DNA of 64,000 bases from Thiocapsa sp. (GTDB lineage: Bacteria; Pseudomonadota; Gammaproteobacteria; Chromatiales; Chromatiaceae), in the NCBI RefSeq assembly GCF_018399035.1, contig NZ_CP073760.1, forward strand, positions 5,580,501 through 5,644,500, written 5' to 3'. The notes under the pieces were generated by a model, which ran no database searches, was not told the DNA's origin, and saw only the letters and a list, made by a program, of their open reading frames with translations. Positions within the stretch are counted from its first letter, which is position 1; every line of letters starts with the position of its first letter. Shown here one piece after another: positions 1 to 9,930 of this stretch. The translations under genes were made by a program, and so were the position numbers.

Positions 1-1611
<1,611 letters not shown>

Positions 1612-1628
1612 GGGTTTCGCTCATGGTC

Positions 1629-2270
1629 TCATCCGCTGAAGAGGTTGCCGGTGTCGAACCCGCTCGGCAACAGCCGTTCGAGGATGACCTGTTGCACGGC
1701 GGCGCGCAGACGCTCGAGCCGGCCCTCGTAGGTATTGTCGATGCGGATGCGTCGGTCGCGGCTGGCGACGAGTACCCCGCCGAGCGTCTCGATCGGCTCC
1801 TTGGAGAGAATCACGGTCTTGTGACTCGGGAGGGTCTCCAAGATGGCGTCCCAGCGCTCGGCTAGGCGATGCAGATCGCGCGCATTGGCGGAGACGACCA
1901 AGGACTTCTCCTCGATGAGGTTGGCCGCGCGCACGATCAGGCTCTCCAGCCAAGGCTCGTAGCGCCCGAGGTCTTCGCTGAACGCCTTCATGCGTCCGGC
2001 GAGTGCGCGCTCGACATCCTGGACCAGGTTCCAGCGCATGCGGTCCAGGTGCGTCTGCATCTTCAACTCGCTGGCCTGCACCTGTTGGCGGAAGGTCCGG
2101 TCCGCGAGCGTCTTGGCGATACTCTCTTCGCGGCTCTCGCGCATGCGCAGCCGCTCCGCGGCCTCGCGCAGGATGCTGTCGCGGCTGCGGTTGGCGCGGT
2201 CGCGATACTCGCCGGCCAGCCGTTCCGCGCGGGCCAGAATGGCCTGCTCAAGCTCTTGTACCTGATTCAC
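1629..2270 (-). CDS. atpE: V/A-type ATP synthase subunit E (peripheral stalk)
   Basis: 213-residue peripheral-stalk subunit. The N-terminal half is a charged alpha-helix rich in Arg, Glu and Ala (residues 1-110, for example the AERLRMRESREESIAKTLAD stretch) and the C-terminal half is a small globular domain, the usual plan of V/A-type E subunits. It lies between subunit F and subunit A in the same operon. The ATG at 2270 is preceded, on the minus strand, by a 168-bp gap that contains an 86-bp inverted-repeat element, the widest gap in the operon. Confidence 0.85.
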   Translation of the reverse strand: MNQVQELEQAILARAERLAGEYRDRANRSRDSILREAAERLRMRESREESIAKTLADRTFRQQVQASELKMQTHLDRMRWNLVQDVERALAGRMKAFSEDLGRYEPWLESLIVRAANLIEEKSLVVSANARDLHRLAERWDAILETLPSHKTVILSKEPIETLGGVLVASRDRRIRIDNTYEGRLERLRAAVQQVILERLLPSGFDTGNLFSG

Positions 2271-2282
2271 GATCGACCCTCG

Positions 2283-2368
2283 TTAAACCGCGTCCGGAGC
2301 GAACCCCGTCGTTTTGTCGCTTGCCGCTGCCTTGCCGACACCGGGGCGAAACTCAAGACGCGGTTTAA
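2283..2368. repeat. 86-bp inverted-repeat element (copy 1)
   Basis: Perfect 12-bp terminal inverted repeats TTAAACCGCGTC (2283-2294) and GACGCGGTTTAA (2357-2368) enclose 62 bp. Related elements of almost the same size lie at 22220-22304 and 54295-54380, each between genes of one operon, with unrelated interiors. It sits between the V-ATPase F and E genes. Looks like a MITE or intergenic processing element. Confidence 0.7.
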
Positions 2369-2438
2369 GTGAATGAATACTGTTTGATGACAACCAAGTC
2401 TTCATGGGCTCACCCGGTGATCTGCGAGACCCTGCGGC

Positions 2439-2798
2439 TCATGGCCCCGCCTTGGCGTTGACCACGGCATTGCCGAACAGGGCCGCCAGGCGTCGCGCCA
2501 CGTCGCTTCCCAACTGCGGGTGCTCGCCGAGCGGCGGCACGGCGATCACGACGATCCGCCCCCCTTCGCGACGCACGCGTTTGAGGCTCGGGATGTCCTG
2601 CGCCATCACGGCATCGTCCACGACCACGAAGGCTTTCTCGCGTCCGCGCAGGAGGTCCCGGATCGTCCGATCGACGAGCTCGGGGTCGGGATTGGGATGC
2701 GTCTCGAAGCCGATGAGTCGAAAGCCGTCGGCGAGCCGATCCTCGCCGAGGAAGAGCATCCGCGTCGGTCGGCCGTAGTCTTGTTCCGTCTCCACCAC
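2439..2798 (-). CDS. atpF: V/A-type ATP synthase subunit F
   Basis: 119-residue central-stalk subunit F. It has the compact Rossmann-like fold expected of the family: strand MLFLGEDRLADGFRLIGFET, then a helix, then AFVVVDDAVMAQDIPSL and GRIVVIAVPP. The length fits bacterial NtpG/AtpF (about 100-120 residues). It lies 24 bp after the subunit K stop. A start at the second Met (residue 14) is possible but the first Met keeps the usual length. Confidence 0.82.
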   Translation of the reverse strand: MVETEQDYGRPTRMLFLGEDRLADGFRLIGFETHPNPDPELVDRTIRDLLRGREKAFVVVDDAVMAQDIPSLKRVRREGGRIVVIAVPPLGEHPQLGSDVARRLAALFGNAVVNAKAGP

Positions 2799-2822
2799 CA
2801 GGGCTCCTGAGCGGCGCGCCGA

Positions 2823-3272
2823 TTAGAGTTTGTTGATCATCAGGATGGAGATCACGAGGCCGTAGATGGCGATACCCTCGGCGAGCCCGAGATAGATCAG
2901 GGTTCGGCCGAGGTTCTCCGGCTTCTCGGTGATGGCCGCAAGCGATGCGGCACCGATGGGACCGACCGCGATGCCGGCGCCGATGGTGGCGATCGCCGTC
3001 GGGATGCCGGCACCGATGAACGCCAGACCCATGCCGAGCGACATCTCGTTCACGGACTCGACGGCGACGACATCCACGTTGGCGAAGGCGTCATTGATGC
3101 CGAGCACCAGCAAACCGAGTTGAGCACCGACGAAGACGACCAGCTGGGTGCCCATCGCCGGCTTGTACCAGGACCGGGCCCCGGTCGCGAGCTGCGGGCG
3201 AAGCTCGAGCATGAGTCCGAGCAGGATGAGTCCGAGAATGGCGAAGGTCATGAGGGCGACGAGCCAGTACAT
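2823..3272 (-). CDS. atpK: V/A-type ATP synthase rotor subunit K (proteolipid)
   Basis: 149-residue membrane rotor subunit. Four hydrophobic helices are visible: residues 1-23, 40-60, a Gly/Ala-rich helix at 78-113, and 123-147. The ion-binding carboxylate is Glu132 in YLGLAEGIAIYGL of the last helix; the Gly-rich helix GAGIAVGPIGAAS is its packing partner. Whether it carries protons or sodium cannot be settled by eye. It follows the subunit I gene on the same strand. Confidence 0.9.
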   Translation of the reverse strand: MYWLVALMTFAILGLILLGLMLELRPQLATGARSWYKPAMGTQLVVFVGAQLGLLVLGINDAFANVDVVAVESVNEMSLGMGLAFIGAGIPTAIATIGAGIAVGPIGAASLAAITEKPENLGRTLIYLGLAEGIAIYGLVISILMINKL

Positions 3273-3321
3273 TGCATGCTCCAGTGTGGTGTTTTGGTTG
3301 TGACGATAGGGTACGAATGAC

Positions 3322-5514
3322 TCAAGCCGAACCGCGCCGGAACCTCAAGGGCGCGAACTCATGCCCGTTTCCCGAGAAGTAACGCGAGAAACCCTCGTAA
3401 TACTGCAGACGCATCACCTGAATCATCACGATACCGCCCTCCAGGACGATGACGAAGATGTTGCCGAGGATCAGGGTCACGATATGGCCGAATATACCCA
3501 TCATGCCCGCAAGCGTCATGATGGCGATCGAGAGCGCGACATGGTTCAGGCTGAATGCCGCGACACGCAAAAACGACAAGGTGTTGGAGACATAGCCGAT
3601 CAGGGTCTCCAAGGTCTCGATGAAAACGACCAGGACCTTCTCCCCGACAGCCCCCTCTTGATGCCGCCAACTGTGCGCGGCGAGGGCGAGGAGTGCGCCG
3701 ATCACCAAGACCAACGGGAGGGTGCCGAAGGCATCGACCGCGTCGACCCGAACCCCGGGGACACCCTCGCCGGCTGTGGCGACGTTCACGCCTCCGCTGA
3801 TCAGCGCCAGATAGAAGATCAGATTGATGATGCCGTGATGTCCGAAGACGGCCCCGGACCAGTTCTGGATGACCAGCCGGTTGTAGATCGCCAGCAGACA
3901 GGCCAGCGTCAGGAAGAGCACGCCCCAGCCGAGTGCGATGCGCAGCATCAGGAGCGGGTCGCTCAGCGGACTCATCCAGAGCGCGGGGATCAGGTGCTCT
4001 TCGCTGAAGATGCTGCCGAAAAGCACGCCGAAGAACATCGAGGACAGGCCTGCCATCAATCCGAACGGCCAGAAGCGCCCGAGCTTCCGGCGCAGGAGCC
4101 AGGCGGCGAGGGCAATCACGGCGCCTTGGCCGACGTCGCCGAACATGCTCCCGAACATCAGGATGAAGGTCACCGCAAAAAGCGGTGTGGGATCGACCTC
4201 GCCGTACTCGGGTACACCGTATTGCTTCACCAGCATGGCGAAGGGCGAGAGGAACCAGCCCTTTGCCGGCACCGTCGGGACGAGTGCGCGTTCTTCCGCC
4301 GCAGGGTTGCGCACGCTCATCTCGAAGGGATGGTTGAGCGACTCGCGCAGGCGCGCGCCGAGCTGCTCGACCGAGCGTGCCGGGACCCAGCCTGCGAGAT
4401 AGGTCAGGTAGCCGGCACTGCGGATCGACGGATCGAGCGAGACCAGCGGCTCCGCCATCATCAGGGTTCGCTGTGCTTTCAGCAGCGGTCCTGCGAGGGG
4501 GGCGGACCAGTGCGCGAGGGTCTCGAGCAGGGCCTTGCGTTGAGCGTCGATCGACGCGCGCTGAGCGGCGAGGTCGCGCTGCAGCTCGGCTGGGTTACGG
4601 TCGAGCTCCTGCGGGATCGGCAGGTTCTGAAAGCCTGCGGCGTCGAGCACGGCGGAGAGCTGACTCTCCTTCGTGCCGGCCGGGCCGACGATCACGACAT
4701 GGGCGTTCTCGCCCTCCTGCATATAGACGTGCAGGATGTACCCGGCCAGGCCGACGGCGCCTTCCAATTGGCGCAGATTCTCGCGCGGCACCAGGCCGAC
4801 GTAAAAGTCGAGGAAGCGCGTCTTGCTGCGCAGCATCCCCAGATCGATGTTGAGATGGGCGAAGTTCGCCAAGGCGGCTTGTTGCTCCTTGACCAGGCGC
4901 TCTTCGTCGTCGAGACGGCGCAGAGCCTCCTCGTAGTTGGAGGTCTCGCTCCAGAGCTCGCCCAACCAGGTGTTCAAGGTCTGCAGCTCGGGGAAATCGA
5001 CCACCCGGACGTGTTCGATCTCGGGTGTCTCAGGCACCGGGATCAATCGACCGATCTTCTCCAGACGGACGGCGGCTTGGGTGAAGACTTTGCCCAACCT
5101 GGCTTGCAACGTCTGAAGATCGGCGAAATCGACCACGTGGCCTTGCTCGATCTCGGGTGGCTTCGGCGTCTTGACCCATTTGCCGATCCTCTCCAGACGG
5201 GCCGCGGCTTGGGTGAAGACCTTGGTCAACCAGGCGCTCAGGGTCTGAAGCTCGGCGAGATCGACCAAGCGGGCCTGATCGATCTCGGGTGTCTCCGGCA
5301 CCGGGATCAACTTGCCGATCTTCTCCAGACGGGCCGTGGCTTGGGTGAAGACCTCGCGATACTCGCGCCCCGGCAGACCGGCGAGCCGGGACTCGGTCGG
5401 CGGGCGTGTATCCGGGTGAAAGCTCTCCACGTCCGCCAAGGAGAGCGATGCCTGCGGAAGGTCCTCGGTGAGGAGCAAGAGCCGGACATGCTTCATCGGT
5501 GTCGAGCGCAACAT
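3322..5514 (-). CDS. atpI: V/A-type ATP synthase membrane subunit I with three internal N-terminal repeats
   Basis: 730-residue stator subunit (the bacterial counterpart of subunit a) that forms the ion half-channel. The N-terminal cytoplasmic part (residues 1-390) is followed by about seven or eight transmembrane helices from residue 440 on (FAVTFILMFGSMFGDVGQG and later). The family is usually about 600-660 residues. The extra length comes from a 44-residue module, VFTQAxxRLEKIG...ELQTL, repeated three times in tandem at residues 55-98, 99-142 and 143-186. Start may be Met1 (5514) or Met7 (MKHVRLLLLTED), the latter matching the usual N-terminus better. Confidence 0.92.
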   Translation of the reverse strand: MLRSTPMKHVRLLLLTEDLPQASLSLADVESFHPDTRPPTESRLAGLPGREYREVFTQATARLEKIGKLIPVPETPEIDQARLVDLAELQTLSAWLTKVFTQAAARLERIGKWVKTPKPPEIEQGHVVDFADLQTLQARLGKVFTQAAVRLEKIGRLIPVPETPEIEHVRVVDFPELQTLNTWLGELWSETSNYEEALRRLDDEERLVKEQQAALANFAHLNIDLGMLRSKTRFLDFYVGLVPRENLRQLEGAVGLAGYILHVYMQEGENAHVVIVGPAGTKESQLSAVLDAAGFQNLPIPQELDRNPAELQRDLAAQRASIDAQRKALLETLAHWSAPLAGPLLKAQRTLMMAEPLVSLDPSIRSAGYLTYLAGWVPARSVEQLGARLRESLNHPFEMSVRNPAAEERALVPTVPAKGWFLSPFAMLVKQYGVPEYGEVDPTPLFAVTFILMFGSMFGDVGQGAVIALAAWLLRRKLGRFWPFGLMAGLSSMFFGVLFGSIFSEEHLIPALWMSPLSDPLLMLRIALGWGVLFLTLACLLAIYNRLVIQNWSGAVFGHHGIINLIFYLALISGGVNVATAGEGVPGVRVDAVDAFGTLPLVLVIGALLALAAHSWRHQEGAVGEKVLVVFIETLETLIGYVSNTLSFLRVAAFSLNHVALSIAIMTLAGMMGIFGHIVTLILGNIFVIVLEGGIVMIQVMRLQYYEGFSRYFSGNGHEFAPLRFRRGSA
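4957..5352 (-). repeat. Three in-frame 132-bp tandem repeats inside atpI
   Basis: Three 132-bp units encode 44-residue modules starting VFTQATARLEKIG, VFTQAAARLERIG and VFTQAAVRLEKIG. Units 1 and 3 share the LIPVPETPEI core; the middle unit has WVKTPKPPEI. All keep the reading frame, so they lengthen the cytoplasmic arm of subunit I by about 88 residues. Confidence 0.9.
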
Positions 5515-5555
5515 GCGTCAGCCCCTCTGCATCGGTTGGTGCGCCGGGGTCCGCA

Positions 5556-6626
5556 TCAGGCCGCCCGACTCCCGGCCCAGGGGCACCCGGGCTCGGACAG
5601 CTCGATCGCGATCTCGATGGCGGCGGACGGGAGCTTCAGGATCTGGCCTTGGGCCAGTGCGAACAACAAGAGAAGGTCGCGCTCGCGCAGCATCAGATAA
5701 GCCAATGCACGGGCGACGCCCGATTGGGTGTGGTGTAGAACCCAATGCGCCTCTTGGGCCGCGTAGGCGCCGATGCGCTTTTGAGCGTCCACGATATTCT
5801 TGCTGCCGGCGAGCAGTCGGTCCAGCGGCGCCGGCAAGGTGGCGACGACGCCCTCGAAGGTCTCGACATTCACCAGATGCAGCAGCCGTTCGCGCGTGAG
5901 CAGACGCATCGACGGGACCAGATGGTAAAAGGTCTCGGACGCCGAAAGCTGGTATGAAAACCGGAAGCGCAGGAGCCACATCAGATTGATGCGATCCAGC
6001 TCGGCGCCCATCAGGCGTTTCAGCGGGTTCAGGTTTGCGTCGCTGAACGCCATGACCTGTCGCAACAGTCCGGCGTAATAGCGTTGATCGATCGCCGCCT
6101 CCAATGCAAACGGCTCGCGCTGCTGCTCGTAGACCTCGCGCGCTTGGCGGGCCAGGGTGCGGTGGGCCCCCGCTTCGAGCTGGCGCAGCAGCTCCAGGAC
6201 GTTCTCGGCGCGAAACAGCTCGGTGCTGACCTCCTCGGACAGGCGCATGTGCTCGGGCAGCACATAGAGATTGTCCTGGATCTCTTTCTGGTCGAGGTCG
6301 TAGAGCTTGCCGCGGATCAGTGTCTTGAGATTGAAGAGCGCGTATTTGCGTCCCCAGTCGAGCACCAGGGCGCGCTCGGCGGTGTTCATGGGCCGCACCA
6401 GGATGAGCAGCTCGCCGAGCAAAACCTGAATCAGGCTTTGCTCTACCGCCCGACTGCGTGCGCGCGTGGACTGCTGATCGTCGAGGATGGCGGTCAAGCC
6501 GAAACGTTCCGCCAGGGCCGCCAAGGGCAGATGAGACAGGGCCGCGATCCCGCTCGGCTCGAACAACTGCATCGCCATGACGGAGACGCGCGTGTTGAGG
6601 TAGGCGTGGTCGGCAATGATGGTCAT
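5556..6626 (-). CDS. atpC: V/A-type ATP synthase subunit C
   Basis: 356-residue subunit C (AC39 family), the socket linking the central stalk to the rotor ring. The sequence is mostly helical, starts MTIIADHAYLNTRVSVMAMQL (an early methionine- and leucine-rich helix as in the family) and has no transmembrane segments. It lies between the G/H-like coiled-coil gene and subunit I, with a 41-bp gap to the latter. ATG at 6626 is the first in frame. Confidence 0.85.
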   Translation of the reverse strand: MTIIADHAYLNTRVSVMAMQLFEPSGIAALSHLPLAALAERFGLTAILDDQQSTRARSRAVEQSLIQVLLGELLILVRPMNTAERALVLDWGRKYALFNLKTLIRGKLYDLDQKEIQDNLYVLPEHMRLSEEVSTELFRAENVLELLRQLEAGAHRTLARQAREVYEQQREPFALEAAIDQRYYAGLLRQVMAFSDANLNPLKRLMGAELDRINLMWLLRFRFSYQLSASETFYHLVPSMRLLTRERLLHLVNVETFEGVVATLPAPLDRLLAGSKNIVDAQKRIGAYAAQEAHWVLHHTQSGVARALAYLMLRERDLLLLFALAQGQILKLPSAAIEIAIELSEPGCPWAGSRAA

Positions 6627-6686
6627 GAAGGAACCGCGAGTGAGCTGCTGATCGGGCGTCGCGCCGGCAAAGAATCCATTCGGCGT

Positions 6687-7004
6687 TCAGCGATCGGGGT
6701 CGATCAGAACCTGAAAGGCGGCGTCCAGCGCCTCGCCTTCGCGGCGCTCGGCCTGATCGCGCAATTGAACATGTCGCTCGTCGTAGCGACGACGCAGCTC
6801 GGCGACGTTTTGCTCGGCGCGCTCCTCGGCCTTTGCGATGAAGCCCCGATGCAGATCCGGGATCCGCGCGGTGAAGCGATCGTTCTCGGATTTGGCATCC
6901 GCCATCGCCTTTTGAATCGTGTGCTCCTGCTCGGCCTCGGCCTGCTGAGCGATCTTCTCGGCGCGCATCTCGGCTTCGAGGAGGCGTTGGAGGGTGTCGT
7001 CCAT
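6687..7004 (-). CDS. V/A-type ATP synthase subunit G/H-like coiled-coil protein
   Basis: 105-residue, almost entirely charged helical protein (MDDTLQRLLEAEMRAEKIA, then Glu/Arg/Ala/Gln heptads). The composition, size and first position of a V/A-ATPase operon match the peripheral-stalk subunit that pairs with subunit E (G or H in other systems). Recognition is from composition and context, not from conserved motifs. It appears to be the promoter-proximal gene of the operon. Confidence 0.7.
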   Translation of the reverse strand: MDDTLQRLLEAEMRAEKIAQQAEAEQEHTIQKAMADAKSENDRFTARIPDLHRGFIAKAEERAEQNVAELRRRYDERHVQLRDQAERREGEALDAAFQVLIDPDR

Positions 7005-7198
7005 CGTGGTCTACCTGCTAGAACAACAGAGCTACGGGGGTCTAACCTTACCCGAAGGCCGGGAAAAAAGCGCGACACTGCGGGGCGTTCTGCCGAGATC
7101 GGCCGGGAAAAAGCAGGTGTCGATCGGTGCGATCGGTCACGAAGCTGTCCCGGAGCACATCAAGCGGGTTGCCGCCGTGTCTCCGCTGAAAGCTGAAC

Positions 7199-7218
7199 TA
7201 GAATATCACCGTATTCTA
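7199..7218. promoter_or_regulatory. Inverted repeat, possible operator upstream of V-ATPase operon
   Basis: TAGAATA (7199-7205) and TATTCTA (7212-7218) form a perfect 7-bp inverted repeat with a 6-bp spacer, in an AT-rich island of otherwise GC-rich DNA about 195 bp upstream of the first V-ATPase gene. The shape suits a dimeric regulator; none can be named. Confidence 0.4.
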
Positions 7219-7465
7219 ACGAATGCGCCTCCCGATTGAAACCGAAGACCATGCAGGCGAAGACTAAACCCGTCGCCGTGCCGAACGCACCGATCGCGGT
7301 CTCCTCGCGGCTCGGCGGATCGCCGGCACCAGCCTGCAGCACGCCCCCTCCGAGCTCCTCGATCGGGCCGCCGATGCGCGATTGAACGCCGCCGACGCTC
7401 TCGCCGCACACGCCGTAAACATTGATCGCGCCAAGGCCATTCGTTTAGACTCCCGCGCTTCGGTT

Positions 7466-7490
7466 CCGCTCGTGACAGGGTCACGAGCGG
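7466..7490. terminator. Hairpin with 10-bp perfect stem
   Basis: CCGCTCGTGA (7466-7475) and TCACGAGCGG (7481-7490) with a 5-nt loop. It lacks a U tract, so it may be a terminator of weak type or a structural element; it immediately precedes the inverted repeat leading into the riboswitch. Confidence 0.35.
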
Positions 7491-7658
7491 TTAAACCGCA
7501 TCGGGAATGACGGGCGTTGTGCTCACGTGGGCTTGGTCCCGGCCGCGGCACTTCGGTTGTTTCGTTGAACAGTCGAGCCGCTTCCAACCCAGCCCCCGGG
7601 CGGCTTCGAGGCAACAGCCTCGGAGGGGCACACCCCGGTCATTTCCAACGCGGTTTAA
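7491..7658. repeat. Imperfect 24-bp inverted repeat whose right arm is the riboswitch 5' end
   Basis: The left arm begins TTAAACCGCATCGGGAATGA (7491) and the right arm ends TCATTTCCAACGCGGTTTAA (7658); about 20 of 24 positions pair. The right arm contains the GGTTTAAAGGGAAC start of the B12 aptamer, so the left arm could compete with aptamer folding. It resembles the 86-bp element family at its ends but is longer. Confidence 0.5.
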
Positions 7659-7822
7659 AGGGAACACGGTGAGGCACGCCGACCGCGGCCGATTCCGTGA
7701 CTGTCCCCGCAACTGTAAGCGCTGAGGCCCACCGCTGACGCCACTGGGCGCTGTCATCCGCAAGGGATGACGGCCCGGGAAGGCCGGTGACGCCGATGAT
7801 GCGCGAGTCAGGAGACCTGCCG
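7630..7822 (+). promoter_or_regulatory. Cobalamin (B12) riboswitch
   Basis: Adenosylcobalamin-sensing leader RNA. The conserved order is visible: AAAGGGAACACGGTGA (7657-7672), CTGTCCCCGCAACTGTAAGC (P3-P4 core), GCCACTGG, CCGGGAAGGCCGG, GATGATGCGCGAG, and the B12 box AGTCAGGAGACCTGCC (7806-7821). It ends about 48 bp before the cbiM start. By family knowledge, bound cobalamin shuts down expression of the downstream cobalt uptake genes, here probably by masking the ribosome-binding site, as no U-tract terminator is seen. Confidence 0.95.
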
Positions 7823-7869
7823 AACCCCCCAATCCACCGACGGGACGGGCGATCCCTATAGAGGTTCAT

Positions 7870-8502
7870 ATGCACATCGTCGACGGCGCCTTGTCTCATC
7901 CCGTTGTCATCGGGGGCGCGGTTCTGGCCGTGGCCGGAATCGCCAAAGGTCTGCGGGAGCTGGACATGGAGCGCATCCCGGCGGCGGGAGTCCTGAGCGC
8001 GACCTTCTTCGTCGCGGCCTTGGTCCATGTGCCGATCGGCCCATCCAGCGTCCATCTGATCATGAACGGACTCGCCGGGATCGTCCTCGGCTGGGCGGCC
8101 TTCCCCGCCCTCTTCGTCGGTCTCCTGCTCCAGGCCGTTTTCTTCGGCTTCGGCGGAATCACCGTACTCGGGGTGAATACCCTGGCGATCGCCCTGCCGG
8201 CGGTTGCGGTCCATTATCTCTGCCGCTCCGGGATCCGGTCAGAGCGTATCGGGGTCGCCGCGGTTTGGGCCGGGCTCGCGGGCGGGCTTGCGATCGCCAT
8301 GACCGTGGCCTTGGTGGCGCTCGCCTTGACCCTGAGTGGCCAGCATTATCTGGTGGCGGCCAAGCTGGTCTTCTTCGCGCATCTTCCGATCATGGCGATC
8401 GAGGCGATGCTCTGTGTCGCCGCCGTGACCCTCATCCGACAGGTGAAGCCGGAGCTGTTCGGCGTCTTCGACCAACCCGTGGTTCGGAGCGGCGATGCCT
8501 GA
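7870..8502 (+). CDS. cbiM: Cobalt ECF transporter substrate-binding membrane subunit CbiM
   Basis: 210-residue S component of an energy-coupling-factor transporter for cobalt. The N-terminus MHIVDGALSH is the family signature: His2 and the amino terminus ligate the metal, which fixes this ATG as the start. Further conserved pieces are HVPIGPSSVHLIMNGLAG and FFGFGGITVLGVNTL. Six or so hydrophobic helices follow. It is the first gene after the B12 riboswitch and overlaps the next gene by 8 bp, so it is translationally coupled. Confidence 0.95.
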   Translation: MHIVDGALSHPVVIGGAVLAVAGIAKGLRELDMERIPAAGVLSATFFVAALVHVPIGPSSVHLIMNGLAGIVLGWAAFPALFVGLLLQAVFFGFGGITVLGVNTLAIALPAVAVHYLCRSGIRSERIGVAAVWAGLAGGLAIAMTVALVALALTLSGQHYLVAAKLVFFAHLPIMAIEAMLCVAAVTLIRQVKPELFGVFDQPVVRSGDA

Positions 8503-9130
8503 CTGCCCGGCTTGGCGTTGTGGTCGCGGTTGGACCATCCTTGCCCTGCCTTGGCTCGTGTTCGGGCTCTTGCTCGGCGGACCGGCTCAGGCACACAAGG
8601 TCGTCGCCTCGGCTTGGGTCGAAGGCACCGAGCTCGTCGGTGAGATCGGCTTTTCCAACGGGAAGCCGGCTCCGCCCGGCACACGGGTCGAGCTCTTCGA
8701 TCATGAGCTGCGCAAGCTCGGGGAGACCGCAACCGACGAGGATGGCTTGTTTCGCTTCAGCCCGCCGAGCCGGCTTGGAGACGGGCTCGCGGGCGAGGCG
8801 GTCGAGGGTGTCGCGCTGACCGTCCGCTCCGATCTCGGGGCAGGGCATCTGGCCGAGGTCCGACTCTCGCCCGAGGAGGTCGCGCCGATCGCGGGCCGGC
8901 CCGCATCCGACATCCCTCGAGGATCCGCCGAAACGCTCGGCCCGACCGACGAGGCGCTTCGCGCACTGATCGCCGAGGCGGTCAGACAAGAGGTTCAGCC
9001 CTTGAGAAAAGAGATCGTCCAGCTCAAAGAGCAGACCGGGTTGCAGCAGATCCTCGGCGGAATGGGTTATATCGCGGGTCTCTTCGGGTTGCTGTTTTTT
9101 GTCTACGGCCGCCGGCCGACGCAAGGCTGA
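8495..9130 (+). CDS. NikL/CbiL-type accessory component of the metal ECF transporter
   Basis: 211-residue periplasmic protein with a signal peptide (hydrophobic stretch to about residue 33, cut near AQAHKV, which leaves a His near the mature N-terminus), an immunoglobulin-like middle domain (GTELVGEIGFSNGKPAPPGTR) and one C-terminal transmembrane helix (GYIAGLFGLLFFVYG). This is the plan of NikL/CbiL-type accessory proteins that replace CbiN in NikM/CbiM transporters (family knowledge). The riboswitch indicates cobalt as the substrate. Start at 8495 overlaps cbiM. Confidence 0.72.
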   Translation: MPDCPAWRCGRGWTILALPWLVFGLLLGGPAQAHKVVASAWVEGTELVGEIGFSNGKPAPPGTRVELFDHELRKLGETATDEDGLFRFSPPSRLGDGLAGEAVEGVALTVRSDLGAGHLAEVRLSPEEVAPIAGRPASDIPRGSAETLGPTDEALRALIAEAVRQEVQPLRKEIVQLKEQTGLQQILGGMGYIAGLFGLLFFVYGRRPTQG

Positions 9131-9138
9131 GACCGGCC

Positions 9139-9930
9139 ATGGGTCATCTGCTCGAGCCCGCCGAACCTGCGACGACAGCCCGCGGGGCGCGCCGGGGCTG
9201 GCTGCGTGACCTGGATCCGCGCCTTCGCATCGTCGCCGCCACGCTGTTCGCACTGGTGGTGGTGTCCCTGTCCGGTCTACAGACGCTCGCACTCGCGCTT
9301 GGCCTGGCCATCCTCTTGATGTTCTGGGCACGTCTGCCCGCCGGCCCGACCCTCAAACGGATGGCGGCGATGGACGGCCTTATGCTGTTCATCTTGGTGC
9401 TGCTGCCCTTTACGGTGCCCGGCACGCCGATCTTCGCGTGGGGATCCTTCAGCGCGAGCGCAGAGGGGCTGAATAAGGCGATCACGATCGTGCTCAAGGC
9501 CAACGCGATCGTGCTCGCGCTTTTGTCCTTGGTCGGCAGCCTGGAGGCGGTCACGCTCGGCCACGCCCTTGCCCGCCTGCGGATGCCGGCGACACTGGTG
9601 CAGCTGCTGCTCTTCACCGTGCGCTACATCAGCGTCATCGGCGAGGAATACGCGCGACTGCGCACCGCGATGCGTGCGCGCGGCTTTCGCCCGGGCAACA
9701 ACCGACACACCTACCAAAGCCTCGGCTATCTGGTCGGGATGCTGCTGGTGCGCAGCCTGGAACGCTCCGAGCGTATCCTGGCCGCGATGCGCTGTCGCGG
9801 CTTCCAAGGCCATTTTCATCTCTTGGACCAATTCGCCTATCGACCCGGCGATGCGGTCTTCGCAGGGGCGGCCGTGGTCGCGTTTGCCGCTTTGCTCGCA
9901 TTGGATCTCCTGCATGCCCCCCTTGTTTGA
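9139..9930 (+). CDS. cbiQ: Cobalt ECF transporter transmembrane subunit CbiQ
   Basis: 263-residue T component that couples the ATPase to CbiM. Hydrophobic helices at about residues 30-65, 75-95, 115-140 and 240-260; the cytoplasmic coupling region shows the typical Ala-Arg-Gly motifs, AMRARGF and AMRCRGF (residues 175-220), that contact CbiO. It starts 8 bp after the NikL-like gene and overlaps cbiO by 17 bp. Confidence 0.92.
   Translation: MGHLLEPAEPATTARGARRGWLRDLDPRLRIVAATLFALVVVSLSGLQTLALALGLAILLMFWARLPAGPTLKRMAAMDGLMLFILVLLPFTVPGTPIFAWGSFSASAEGLNKAITIVLKANAIVLALLSLVGSLEAVTLGHALARLRMPATLVQLLLFTVRYISVIGEEYARLRTAMRARGFRPGNNRHTYQSLGYLVGMLLVRSLERSERILAAMRCRGFQGHFHLLDQFAYRPGDAVFAGAAVVAFAALLALDLLHAPLV

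Larger units (their letters stand above)
7005..7490. other. Intergenic region between the divergent V-ATPase and cobalt-uptake operons
   Basis: No convincing gene with a start codon is present. An open frame on the plus strand at about 7280-7510 (ending AVNIDRAKAIRLDSRASVP... and a stop at 7509) has coding-like composition but no plausible start, and may be a gene remnant. The region also holds two inverted repeats, listed separately. It must contain the promoter of the minus-strand V-ATPase operon, but no clear -35/-10 pair was recognised. Confidence 0.5.

Noticed and set aside
2283..2368. Integron attC site
   Set aside because: Ends do not fit GTTRRRY/RYYYAAC and no integrase is near.
3361..5700. 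Long plus-strand open frame of 779 codons
   Set aside because: Antisense shadow of atpI; composition is Gln/His/Asp-rich without any domain.
7491..7658. A further copy of the 86-bp element family
   Set aside because: Twice as long, and its right end is explained by the conserved start of the B12 riboswitch.
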